Source of the DNA: Ligula intestinalis
Lineage: Eukaryota > Platyhelminthes > Cestoda > Diphyllobothriidea > Diphyllobothriidae
Length of the DNA stretch: 64,000 nucleotides
Assembly (NCBI GenBank): GCA_036362985.1
Contig: JAYGXS010000007.1
Coordinates: forward strand, 26,128,980 to 26,192,979
Direction: 5' to 3'
Positions 22,881 to 33,165 of this stretch are shown here, in pieces. Position 1 is the first letter of the stretch. Every line of letters begins with the position of its first letter. The position numbers and the translations under genes were made by a program. The notes under the pieces are model-generated. The model saw only the letters and a program-made list of their open reading frames with translations. It was not told where the DNA came from and did no database searches.

Positions 22881-24234
22881 ATTCGCAACTGAAAATTGGA
22901 CTTAAATTTATTAGGCTCTGACCGGCATGTCCGCACATGAGCTCATGAAATATCTTACTTCTGTGACCTGTCAATCGGCAAAATCAAGCGAACATCCGGT
23001 TGCTTTAGTCCAATGTAACGCAAGCAATGTAGAAACGGAAGAAACAACCAACAATTCTCGTGAAATCGTTCTGGAATGCAGACTCGAATTTTGGGCTGTT
23101 CGGTAACAGCTATACATTATATTGCACGTAATATGGAAGCAAATGTATCAGAAAATTTTACAAAATGCTAATTTATACCGTAATTCTACTTGCTCTACTT
23201 TATTCATTCGGTATTTTCGCATAAACAGGCTTCCTGTACATCTGAAACTTAAGTGTACCTAGGACGCCCGATTTTCACTTTTTGGAAATTTTCCCTTTTG
23301 CCGAAAAAAGCTGGTGTTTCTAAAAAACGTAATATTACTTGATAGATCGCAATAATCCCTCTTTTGAAGAACGAATATTAATTGATTGCTGTAATAGTTA
23401 CGAGGCCGCAGCTTGGACTGTGTTTGCATAATGGTGGTTTGCTTGTAAAAAGCCGTGGATTTCACCTGTTAGCTTACTTACTGTACGCAATTGAGAAGAA
23501 AATCTGCGGTCACACTGTCCCGTGCCAACTGATGAGATTTCTGCGGCACGTCAACAATTTTGTGGATTCAAGGCAGTAGCATTTAAGTAAATGGTCTTCC
23601 TCGTGTAAACTAGAAGATCATTTTTAATGAGAATGGATGTGAAGGGAATTGCGTTCTTGTTTGGGAGTACAGTCCTGTCTTGGCTAGAGAGGGTTTATAG
23701 TCAGTAAACAAATCAGTAACCGATACATCAATACGATTCATTGCCAAACGAACGGTTTCCTTAAGGGGACAGTATAACCAACACCGAGTACACATACAGG
23801 AATGCAGTAGTCTTAAATATCCTCTTTCAAAAATTTCATTAATTTTCATAACTCTGCCTTCGATTAGACATTTTTCAAATTGAATATTTTATCACGAAGT
23901 AGAATTGTTCCAACATATACGTATTTCTCATGTCAAAAGGACTTTTTTAGTTATTTATAGACATGCGCCTCTCTGCTTGAACCTGTTAAACAGCTCGACC
24001 TCATGCTTTACTTTTGGGTGAAGACTCATCCTTTATGGAAATAGATCAGATTTCTAAATTATCTTTAAATTATCCTTTAAAACAGTATGTATTTCTTCCA
24101 AATATGCAATCACTCGATAAATTATCAAACAAACTACAACATAGAGAAACGGATGATAATAAAACAAGATTATTTGTTCCTACGATGTTTCAACTAAGTG
24201 TATCCACTGGGTTCTGCCTTCTTATTCAAGTGTA
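22881..24234. other. No recognisable feature
   Basis: AT-rich DNA with unrecognised ORFs of up to 79 codons. Confidence 0.3.
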
Positions 24235-24850
24235 GTAATTGGTAGGTTTCAAAACACTTCGGCAATTGATAAACTTTTTTGTAAATCGAAACATACCCCT
24301 TCTTTAAGTATAAAATTTAAAGAACATGTAATTTTCTACAAAACTAGTACCAGGAATAATATTTTTTCGTGCATGTTTTCCGTAAAATATATTTGAATTC
24401 ATATAGACAGCCAATATTAATGACAAAAACGCATTTCCATCAAATGGCCATTTTGTCAGCATGTATCTTGTCAAGGGTTAGAAAGAAGGTCGCTGAAATA
24501 CCAACATCCTATCGTGACTGAAATAATTTGAGACCGAGCTAAATGATTTCCAGTATTACAACTTTTCTTAATGCCGATTAGCGAATGAATATCAATATTT
24601 CGCAAATGTCGGCATGTTGCAGGAATTCTGAGCCGTACTTTAACTTGCATATTCTGCCAAACCTGGGTAAGATATGACAGTCGATTCCTGCTAATAAGCC
24701 GTCAATTGTCCTTTTAGTTACTCTTGCTTTTCCCGGTAATATTATTCCGTCCATATACCTAGCCATTTCGCGGCTGATGGCGCGGCTCAAAAGTGACCCC
24801 CAGGGATATCCCGGAAAGTATTTTTCGCAGTGCGTTCAATAAGGGATACT
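24235..24850 (+). mobile_element. Foldback element (family E), right half only
   Basis: It matches the right arm and outer part of the complete copy at 25020-26770. Shared blocks are GGTAGGTTTC, GTGCATGTTTTCC, CGTGACTGAAAT, TGTCGGCATGTTGCAGGAAT and GCATATTCTGCCAAA. The left arm is missing. Confidence 0.6.
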
Positions 24851-25019
24851 CTACCACACATACATACGGACAAAGTCCGAGACCCAACAGCCGAATGCTT
24901 TAGGTATTAAGAAATTGTTCTGAACTGTGGGTACTTTCTGGTAAATACATGAAGGCGCCGAATATCAGACAATTTCCGACGAAAGCTGATATTTTAACAT
25001 AGCAACTTCTGGAATTTGC

Positions 25020-26770
25020 CTATAATGCCCTAATACAGTACGGCTCGGCATTGCTGCAACATGTCGACATTTGCGAAGGATTGAGACTCACTCGATAATC
25101 GGCATTAAGAAAGGTTGTAATATTGGCAATCGTGTAGCCTGTCCTCAAGTCCTTTCAGTCACGATAGGATACCGACTTTTTAACGAGCTTCTTTCTCCTT
25201 GACAAAGAAGAGTATGTACTGTAAAAAATAACCAATAACGAAGCATGCAATTTTATCATTGATTTTGTCTGCCTGTGTGAATTCAACTATATTTAATGAA
25301 AAAGATGCACAAAAATGTTCTTGGTTGCACTCGTTTTGTTGGAAATTACGCCTTCTTTAAATGTTATACTCAAAGAAAGCGTATTTTTTGAGTTAAGAAA
25401 TATTGCTTTTTTTGGAATCTTTATGATTGTGAGCTGTTCGCTCATCATACATTGTATACGAAAATTTATTAATGCTGCCTATAATGTATGCAGCACGATA
25501 CACATCCACTGCAACATTTTATGACAAAAATGTGACTTCTTCCTCAAGCTGTAGGCAAAAAACATACTTTTCATCCAAGAGGATGTATACAGTGCGCAGG
25601 TTGTAAACCTTGAATTCAGGTGTAGCAGTCGGTAGGTTTCGAAACTAATCGGTAATTTCGAAACTCTTTTTAAAACCAAAATATACCCTTTTAAGGATAT
25701 AATTTAAAGAATGCCTAAGTTTCTACAAAAAAAGAGTACAAAAAATAATTTCTTCATGCATGTTTTCCATAAATATATTTAAATTTACAAAGGCAGTCAA
25801 AATCAATGACATAAATGCATACTCAGAAAATAGCCATTTTTACAGTATATATTTTCTGCCAATGGTCAGAAAGAGGCTGGTTTAAATGCCGACTGAAATG
25901 ACTTGAAACCACGCTTCACGATAACCAGTTTTACTACCATTCTTAATACCGATTCCGAGTGAGTCTCAATCTTTCGCAAATGTCGGCATGTTGCAGGAAT
26001 GCTGAGGCGTACTCTACTTTGCATATTCTGCCAAATTTGGGTAAGATACGACAGTCCATTACGGCTAATAAGCCGTCAACTGTCCTTTAAGTTACTTTTG
26101 TCTCTGTTGGTAATACTGTAGTGGTAACTTCTGCTCGACGCCCAACGATATCTTGACGCCACAGACAAGGTCACTCAGAGCATAGGACCTTGCGCGAATG
26201 TACTTGTTGGCCCGCCTCCGACAAGATGCAAATTGGTGCACGAGACACGGACCGCCCACGTCGGTGTCTGCCCTCGCGCCGTCCAAATAATCACCAAAGA
26301 GACAGAGGCAGATTTCGGTGGCCGCTCGAGATGACTGATACTATACTCTCTTGGCATTCTGCCCCCGCGCGGGGCAGACACGACGCCGCTGCTCTCTCAC
26401 ACGGCTCTCAAGGTCGAAGGCACGCCAGATCGAGTCAACCTTCGCATGAACTAATCTTCAACACTATTCGTCTTACTACTCTGGCTTTCCAAGACTTTTC
26501 TCATCTCCTAGGGAACCGGGCCATGACGATGGCAGCCGCTATGGTTAAACCTTAGTAAATAATACTATTATACTATACATATGTATTATACTATAATACT
26601 AATAATAGTACGTCCATATACTTGGCCTTTTCACGGTTAACGGCGGGGTTCAAAAGTGATCGCGAGGTCCAAACCGGTGGGTATTTTCTGCAGCGCGATC
26701 GATAACGGAGTCGCTATCACACATACATGCAGACAGCATGCTATCAAAAGTAACAAATGGTAAAAATGCC
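25020..26770 (+). mobile_element. Foldback element FB1 (long inverted repeat, ~1 kb), carrying an LTR-A insertion
   Basis: The sequence from about 25030 (CAGTACGGCTCGGCATTGCT, GCAACATGTCGACATTTGCG) reappears reversed and complemented up to about 26020. There it reads CGCAAATGTCGGCATGTTGC and GGAATGCTGAGGCGTACT. The inverted pairing continues inward past TACTGTAAAAA and CATTGATTTTG, giving arms of about 450 bp around a short centre near 25530. An outer flank runs to about 26770. No transposase is visible. LTR-A at 26117-26559 interrupts the outer flank. Confidence 0.65.
26117..26559 (+). mobile_element. LTR-A family repeat, copy 5, inserted in FB1
   Basis: It starts TGTAGTGGTAAC and contains GACCTTGCGCGAATGTACTT (20 bases shared with copy 3), a GCCCCGCGCGGGG-like step and GGGAACCGGGCCATGACGAT. 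TAATAC precedes it (26111-26116) and follows it (26560-26565), a likely 6-bp target duplication, though the site is AT-rich. Confidence 0.65.
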
Positions 26771-27035
26771 ACTTAGGTATTGCTTTACTACTGACTACGT
26801 TACTAACTAATAACCGGATATTTCTATCAACTCAAGATACGGACTCTTTAGAGAGAGAACTCCGATTCAGTACCCCGCGAAAGGTAAGCTCCGTAAAAAA
26901 AGAATTAATGTGTGATATAATTTGCTTTAATTGATTTTACATTCAATTTTGCAAAGCAATGTACTTCCTTTTTCTCATCTGGTAGCAGTCATTTTGTCTT
27001 CCAGGCTGGCGCGGGTTGACCGCTCCACATCGTAG
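26771..27035. other. No recognisable feature
   Basis: Spacer between FB1 and the ubiquitin-like frame. Confidence 0.3.
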
Positions 27036-27275
27036 GCTCCGCAGTTTGAAGGAGACTGGGGGGAGGGGAGCGTTAACAGCAGTCTCAAACGTGAAAAACA
27101 AATTCTAAAGGATAAACAAACTCTGACTTTTCACGGTCCCATTCTTGAAGATTCTCATCAGCTAAAGGAATATGGCATAATGAATGGTTCCACCATATAC
27201 CTCAGTCTCCCATTAGGATTTTTAAAGGATATAACGGCGAGGATGCTGGCAGTGTTGTCTGGGCTCGTGGGCTAA
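27036..27275 (+). CDS. Ubiquitin-like domain reading frame (partial or single exon)
   Basis: An open frame of 79 codons runs from after a TAG at 27033 to a TAA at 27273. Residues from about position 16 onward match the ubiquitin fold from helix 1 to the last strand. They read LKREKQILKDKQTLTF, then HGPILEDSHQLKEYGI and NGSTIYLSLPL, aligning with ubiquitin's helix, Q-x-L-x-F-x-G-x-x-L-E-D and the final T-I/L-x-L-x-L. The first two strands and a Met start are not seen. There is no C-terminal Gly-Gly; the frame runs on to FLKD and then a stop. It may be an exon of a ubiquitin-like protein or a captured fragment. A decayed inverted copy lies 0.6 kb away. Confidence 0.55.
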   Translation, partial: APQFEGDWGEGSVNSSLKREKQILKDKQTLTFHGPILEDSHQLKEYGIMNGSTIYLSLPLGFLKDITARMLAVLSGLVG

Positions 27276-27855
27276 TGAGAAAGACACTGTATTCAGCCTG
27301 AAAGAACAGCTGTGGTATCAATGTCAATCACCTTCTACAGTTATGAATTGATGTTTTAGGGCGCACTCTTGAGCGTAAGACAGCATTTGGAGTCTTAGTG
27401 ATTGAAGGTTCTTCGTGACGCCGAGGGATCCTTAAGTTTGTATTTCAGGATTGTTTATAGAACAGCTTTTGTGTATAGGCCTCAAGAACAAGAATGGGAG
27501 ATAATTGTGTCTCTATCTTTTTAAATTCATATTTCCGGAACTGTTCTTTTCAAAATACATCCCTTCGAACTACTAATATAGAAAGCACACAAATTCACGA
27601 ATCTTTTCTGCTGTGATTTTTCTCGTTCGGATCACGATATTCATGCTTCGCAGGCATTCAAATTACGCTCTCGATCCATCAATGCGTCCTAGCGTATAGC
27701 ACTTGAGGCCGGATAAATCCACCAATATTTGAAGTTTTCCGTCCAGAGTTTGCCCTCAAAAAGTAATTCGTAACCGAGCACACGCAGTTGCCACACCATT
27801 GCTACAGCTTTACTCTTTTGGTCCGTTCACAGTGTCCACTTAATTGACCCACAGG
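27276..27855. other. Spacer between the two ubiquitin-like copies
   Basis: No ORF or repeat was recognised. It could be the loop of an inverted duplication. Confidence 0.3.
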
Positions 27856-28032
27856 GGAGCAGCAGGTTAGCGTACTGTCCTTTAAGAAATCCAAGGAAGG
27901 GCTGAGGCATAAGGGAGCACCATCCGTTAGGGTCTACTCCTTCAGTTGACGGTAATATCCAAAAAGGAGGCCATCAAATGTCAGAGTTTGTTTATCCTCC
28001 CGGCAGAATTTGTTTTCAACGTTGAAGCCCCC
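27856..28032 (-). pseudogene. Decayed inverted copy of the ubiquitin-like domain
   Basis: On the minus strand from about 28030, one frame reads NVENKFCREDKQTLTFDG, then YYRQLKE, a stop, and PLCLSPSLDFLKDSTL. It aligns with the plus-strand copy at 27036-27275 through KQTLTF-x-G, QLKE and FLKD, including the non-ubiquitin tail after the domain. So the two are copies of one longer sequence, not two independent domains. Confidence 0.55.
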
Positions 28033-28499
28033 TTCTCCATCGTCTGGACGCCTGCATCAGCGGTGCAGTCGGTATGCGGCTTTTCTTACAAATGAGGTCT
28101 GTACCATTTCCGACAGCGATACGTGAAGAAGAGGACCAGTCTCAGCGCACGTGTCTGCCTGCACAGAACGCTGAGGTTGCAAACCCGCCTTTGGAGTCCA
28201 TTTGGTCCTCCCGCCCCCACCCTCTCTGCTTGTTTTTATTGGTGGAGGTTGCAGCCGAACTGTGAAGTGGCTTCGCCGCATCGCCTCACCTGAGTGCACA
28301 TACAGCAGCCTGCAAAGGTGTGTCTTTAGGTCACACATGTTCCTATTTGCTTCTGCAGCCAACCGCCTTGCCATAGTAAATCTGAGGTGCCTGGCTGGTA
28401 GCCAGGCGTATTACGTGTTATTTGCTTGCATCATCCACTACAGGGTTCGCTGGCAAACGACAGAAAACCCTTTTTTCCATTCAGCACTTATGGTGGTTG
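28033..28499. other. Unassigned stretch with a 105-codon minus-strand ORF
   Basis: The minus frame 28057-28374 (Arg/Ser-rich) lies just upstream of the decayed ubiquitin-like copy on the same strand. It could be part of the same duplicated unit, but I recognise no domain in it. Confidence 0.25.
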
Positions 28500-28975
28500 T
28501 TAACGCCACTGTGGAAACCCGTGATCGTCGACTCATCGCACGCCCCACTGCTGTTGACGGCGTGCCTTTGGGGAAGCCAGGCAAAAGTGAGCGTGCCTGG
28601 CCTGCCTGTCGTGACCTCAATCCGTCTGGACAAACCTCAAGGTCGTAGCGGCCGCCAGACGCACTGACGCGCGACCTACTTATGGGCCCACGCGCGGTCC
28701 AACCAATGACCTTTAAGACTGTAGCCAACGGTGGCCGCTCGAATCCCTGCTCTCAGACATCACTCCGGACCTAGCTCGCCTTGTGACTAGAAGTGCGGTC
28801 CGGCAATCAAATCTTTCACAACCTATTCTTCTATTCTTCTGCAGTATAAACTATTCCTAACAAACTGGCTTTCCCAAGACCTCTCTCATCTTCAAAGGAA
28901 CCGGGCTTGGAATATCGCAGCCGTTAGAGTTGAACCTTAAGAGCCTTAACATGTTGCGATAGCTGCGCCAAACAA
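28500..28975 (+). repeat. LTR-A family repeat, copy 6
   Basis: It holds GGAACCGGGCTTGGAATATC, GCAGCCGTTAGAGTTGAACC and the terminal TTGCGATA. The upstream part is diverged from the other copies, so the left end is approximate. Confidence 0.55.
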
Positions 28976-29914
28976 GGGAGAAGACTGAACCCAGTAACAC
29001 AAATGCAGTGTGGCTCGGAATTCCTGCAACATACCGAAGTTAGTGAAAGATTGATACTCACTGCCTAATTGGCATTGAGTAAGGTTAAAATACTGACTAT
29101 CGTGTAGACTTTTCTCAAGATATTTCAGTCCAAATAGGATGCTGTCTTTTTAACGACCGGTTACAAGACGCATGCACTGTAAAAAATGGCTACTTAAGTA
29201 GTACGTATTTTGATTGCTGATTTTGACTGTCTTTATAAATTTGTATATAGTTTATGGACAACATGTAAGAAAAGAATACTTGTACTCGGTTGGTAGTAAA
29301 TTATGCCTTCTTCAAAGTATTTACCTCAAGAAAGGGCATTTTTCGGTTTTAGAAAAGTGTATTAGTTGCCGCAGCATTTTGGAGTCTACCGACTGCTACA
29401 CCTGAATTCAAGGTTTACAAACTGCGAGCTGTGCACATCCCGTTTAAGAAAAAGTACGCTTTTGCCTGAGATGAAGAAGTCACATAGTTTTCATGAAATA
29501 TTGCAATAATGCTGTATACATTATAGGCAGCATTAATAAATTTACGGATACGATTTATTATGAAGGAACACCTCACAACCGTAAAAAATCCCATGATTCG
29601 ATTTTTCTCTAAAACCGATGGATACACTTTTTTAACTATATACTTTAAAAGAGATGCAATATACTACCAAAAGAGTACAAGAAAGAATTTTTCATGCATT
29701 TTTCCATAACATATATCGGAGTTAATAAAGGCAGTCAAAATCAATGATAAAAAAGCCAACTACTTAAGTAGCCACTTTTTACAGTACATGCTTTTTGTTA
29801 GTGGGCAAAAAGAAGCTCGCTAAAAAGCCAGCATCATATCGTGACTGAAATGACTCAAGAAAAGGCTGCACGATAATCATTGAGAAGAAGAAGACTCGAT
29901 CGCTGGGACAATAT

Positions 29915-29970
29915 GTTTATTCGCCTGACGTTTCGACATCCGTTGCAGATTCATCATCAGAGACATAATC
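29915..29970 (-). ncRNA. Hammerhead ribozyme motif (PLE terminus)
   Basis: The minus strand carries the hammerhead core in order: CTGATGA (29954-29960), a stem II of AATCTGC...GGATGT type, GAAAC and GTC (29927-29934). Stem I can form between GTCT before and AGGC after the core. Helix III would be only ACGU, the minimal form known for PLE-borne hammerheads. All core bases are present. Confidence 0.75.
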
Positions 29971-30310
29971 ACAGAACCGCAGCAGATACAGGTAGTTTGT
30001 GCACAGGAGTCTGCCGTAAAATTTAAACGTGCAGAAAAAAATCGATAAATGCTTGGAGTGTGCGATGATTTGTTACGTCAGCAATGACCATCTGGCCTTG
30101 CGGTGTTGGCACAGGGTGATGCCTGTCTGTATGTCTGCGGCGGCCTGTCTGTTTGCCGAGCGGTGACTTGCTTTGGCCAAATTCGGTCTCAGCACAGAAT
30201 ATGGATTGGGCAAATCGTTGCACTTGCTGATGGATTGGGGGCTTATGAACCATGAGCCGAGAATTACTTGAAGCATGGTTCAGTGGCCTGTACTTGCTGC
30301 TGTTCCGTGA

Positions 30311-30362
30311 TTATGTCTCTGGTGATGAATCCACGAAGGATGCCAAAACGTCAGGAGAATAA
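30311..30362 (+). ncRNA. Hammerhead ribozyme motif, mutated
   Basis: This is the right-arm counterpart of the previous motif. The core has changed to CTGGTGA and AAAACGTC, so at least one invariant base in each core strand is lost. It is probably inactive. Confidence 0.6.
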
Positions 30363-30537
30363 ACAGATGGTCCCAGCGATTGAGTCGTCTTCTTTTCAAT
30401 TACTTCCTAAGACTCACATGTTCGCTTGTATTGACGATAATCATTATTATAACCTTACTTAATGACGATTAGGAAGTGAGTATCAATCTTTCGCAAGTGT
30501 CGGCATGTTGCACGAATTCTGGGCCGTACTGTAGAGG

Positions 30538-31032
30538 TGGGTGGTTCATTGGGATACCAGTGAGAACAACATTTGTTAATACCAGCCATCAGAAGCAGAC
30601 CAGACATGTAGAAGTGAGGGCAAAAAAGCATCAACAATTGGGCATTTCAAGTATTTCCCTTTATTGTGGAATCAAAGACCTCCTGGGGGTGAATGGGCTG
30701 ATTGCCCGGGGGTGCTACAAAGTAATTTTCAAAGCTCACAGCCGCATTAGCAACTATCTTTGGCGACACGCCGTCCTCCTCCTTGGGGCGGGGCACATCT
30801 TCGCGCAGTCCCTGCTCGAAACACTCACAGACCTCCAGCAAGGAGTGCATAGGCGGTACGTCTTCCTGATGCACGACTTCGGACACCTGCCCAGCACCAC
30901 CACCACCAGATGAGGTGCCCTTGAAGGCTGTAGGCGTGAGAAGACAGCCTGCGAAGTGAATGGCTTCCTCGATTACTTCTTTGCAATTCTGGACGCAAAA
31001 GATAAAAACAGAAGCACAATCAACACGTGCAA
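30538..31032 (-). other. Unrecognised 142-codon ORF region
   Basis: A minus-strand frame covers 30647-31075; its first codons overlap the PLE to the right. It is Val/Glu/Pro-rich with balanced composition (CKEVIEEAIHFAGCLL, HSLLEVCECFEQGLREDV), which is more protein-like than most chance frames here. I recognise no family. It lies between two two-armed PLE insertions. Confidence 0.3.
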
Positions 31033-31042
31033 ATACTGGGTC

Positions 31043-31670
31043 AATACAAGCGAACATGCGAGTCCCAGGATGCAATTGAGAAGAAGACGACTAGATTACT
31101 GGGACAATACGTTCATTCGCCTGACGTTTCGATATCCGTCACGCATTCATTATCAGAGGCATTAGCAAATAACAGAAGCAGAAACGAGTAATACGTACAC
31201 AGGAGTATGCAGTGTACATAGGATACAGTCATTACTCCAAACATACAGCGACAATTAACGTTAATTGCTTTCTTGCGCGTGGATAGTTTGTTTGACGGCA
31301 CGCGGGCCGTGACCTGTTGAACTTTCATCATTGGCAGTGGACTCGGCTACCTGGCCCTCCGGTGTTAGCGGTGGCCTGTCCGTTCCCTAAGTTGGCCAAA
31401 TTGGGTCTCAGCACCGAATATGGATTGGGCTAATCGCTGCAGTTGTTTATGGATTGGGGGCCTGTGAACCATGACTTAAGTAGTCCTCGGCTCACCCGAT
31501 TTTCACCTCTTGCGAGAATTTCGGCCTCGTCAAATTTGAATGTGTGGCCGGGTCTTGTCGAATAAGCCGCAACTTGAGAATTGGCATCATTTCGCGTGTT
31601 CGGCAATTCAGATGTCGAAACGTCAGGCGAATAAACCTATCGTTCTAGCGATCGAGTCATTTCCTTCTCA
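31043..31670. mobile_element. Two-armed PLE insertion with ~10-bp target duplication
   Basis: The minus-strand arm runs from the complete PLE 3' end (CAATACAAGCGAACATGCG near 31043) through the hammerhead and 3' UTR. It continues into the C-terminal coding region (GIY-YIG end, near 31400-31590). A short plus-strand arm (GATGTCGAAACGTCAGGCGA) then ends at the CCTTCTCA tract. ATACTGGGTC (31033-31042) and ATATTGGGTC (31671-31680) flank it. The arrangement mirrors 29882-30433, with the tailed arm on the other side. Confidence 0.7.
31115..31165 (-). ncRNA. Hammerhead ribozyme motif, one core change
   Basis: The minus strand gives GCCT, CTGATAA, a stem II of GAATGCG...CGGATATC type, GAAACGTC and AGGC. 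GCCT/AGGC forms a perfect 4-bp start to stem I. The core reads CTGATAA instead of CTGATGA, so activity is doubtful. Confidence 0.6.
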
Positions 31671-31680
31671 ATATTGGGTC

Positions 31681-32139
31681 GGTCGGACGACCAAATTTCA
31701 CGCCTGCTCCTGGAGGCATGGCACTCGCACGCGGATTCTATTAAAAGACACATCGATCTTTCTGATGCTTTGCTGGCGTGCTCAAGGTCACTCCCGGCAG
31801 AGCTGAGCTGAATATGCAGTGCATCGTGCGCGTCTTTTATCCCTTGACGGTGGGCTCACCCGAGAGTTCGAAACGACGGGCAACTAACCTACTGGTCCCA
31901 GAGAAGGCTTTCCCATCCTCTATTCAATTATCTGGGCCTCGCATATTTTCGACCATTCAAAGTAAACTATTTCAAATCCGGCAAAAAATAACCAATACAC
32001 TAAGTGAGCCTAGAAGCGATAGTTCGGTAGGAATTCGTAGATGGAAACAACTGTCTCGGTGACGGCAGCGTTTTTAGAAAAGAAATCGGAACCACTATCG
32101 GATTAAGGGAATTATTTCAAATCTGCTAAAAACAGCAAT
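31681..32139. other. No recognisable feature
   Basis: Short ORFs only, unrecognised. Confidence 0.3.
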
Positions 32140-32330
32140 TAATTATGTCCCGCTGGTAGTCATCTGGTGAATTATAAATTTATTGCTTAGAAAATCTTGC
32201 TTGGGCAGTCAGCCAACCATCTTACTGCATCATAAATGCTAGATTCAACTGGAGCTACGAGGCCCCACCAAGAGAGCCATGAATTTGATCACACTTGGGT
32301 CATGTCGCGCATCAAGCCCACTGCAACAGG
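32140..32330. repeat. SINE fragments, rearranged
   Basis: The left part (GTAGTCATCTGGTG, CTTGGGCAGTCAGC) is the SINE tail on the minus strand. The right part (GAATTTGATCACACTTGGGT) is the SINE body on the plus strand. The tRNA-like head is absent. Confidence 0.5.
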
Positions 32331-32635
32331 TTAAATATCGTCCCAGATTCTCAGATTTTCTTCTTCTACCTATCTTACTTCTACACACCAATCGAAGCAG
32401 ACAAATCTAGTGTGAGGGGTTCAAGTTTCACTCTGTACTCACTTGTATCAACGAAAAAAATACTGATAGGTAATATAAATTTGATTGCAGACCAACTCTT
32501 ATCATGTCAATCTGAAAGTAACCGGATGGTTTATGCCAGCCTCGTTTGTTATGAATGCTTGGCTGTGAACGTGACGTAAGAAAGTAAACTGGAATTATAT
32601 TAACGCCGCTGCCTGAGAACGTTCAGCAACAGGAG
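32331..32635 (+). other. Unrecognised 94-codon ORF region
   Basis: The frame 32295-32579 starts in SINE sequence and is Ser/Leu-rich. I find no family resemblance. Confidence 0.25.
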
Positions 32636-33165
32636 TTTATGTAGTGAAATTCATTAATCCCTAATCCCAGCATTTTGTCCGACGAAAACGGCAGTTATAG
32701 GGCTTTATAGGTAGGGAATAAGGAAAGGCAGTGGAATATACAATAAAAACTGCTATATGCATTTTTATTTTATCGTATTTAGAAATTTTATTGATTTATT
32801 TCTGTAGCTTTTCCTAATCTGAGTTATCGTTTAACGTTGTGCAGAAAAAAAACGATTATCAAATTGCAGGTTTCTTAAAATTCCTGAAAGATAGAAATTG
32901 TAGATAGGAGGTTGTCTACTTCAACTTACTTGACGTTAAACTTACCATTCTAGAGTCAGATTAGTAAACTGCGCGGAACAACTTACTCCCAGCGGCCGCG
33001 GGAAGCAAATCGGACTAAATTTTCAATTTACACTTACTTCTCAAAAAATCCTTTTCTGCCTATCCTATTTCCCCACCTCCAAAAGCCTTATAATCAACGT
33101 TCCTGTAGGACAAAATGCTGGGACTAGGGATATATGAGGTGTACTACATAAACTACGTTTGCTGA
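32636..33165 (-). mobile_element. TIR element, complete copy
   Basis: The left end AGTTTATGTAGTG and right end GTACTACATAAACT are inverted partners. Inverted pairing continues for about 90 bp: CCCAGCATTTTGTCCGACG against GTAGGACAAAATGCTGGGAC. Its length of about 520 bp and interior match 8691-9150 and 15540-16050 in reverse. No transposase. Confidence 0.65.

Larger units (their letters stand above)
29882..30433. mobile_element. Two-armed PLE insertion with 12-bp target duplication
   Basis: Two PLE 3' fragments meet head to head near 30255. The left arm is minus strand. It encodes SWFISPQSISKCNDLPNPYS, the end of the GIY-YIG protein, then the 3' UTR and ends at the CTTCTTCTTCTC tract. The right arm is plus strand: SRELLEAWF, then a deletion to the 3' UTR, and it runs 36 bp further to CTTGTATTG. 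ACGATAATCATT at 29870-29881 is repeated at 30434-30445. The host sequence is the FB2 right arm, which becomes continuous when the insert is removed. Confidence 0.8.
28990..30537 (-). mobile_element. Foldback element FB2, interrupted by a PLE insertion
   Basis: The left arm begins near 29000 (CAGTGTGGCTCGGAATTCCT). The right arm ends near 30535 (GCACGAATTCTGGGCCGTACTG on the plus strand), its inverted partner. Inner arm blocks such as CTACTTAAGTAG and CATTGATTTTGACTGCC also pair. The central unique part (near 29400-29560) has the opposite orientation to FB1's centre, so the whole element is inverted relative to FB1. Bases 29882-30433 are a PLE insertion. Confidence 0.65.
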
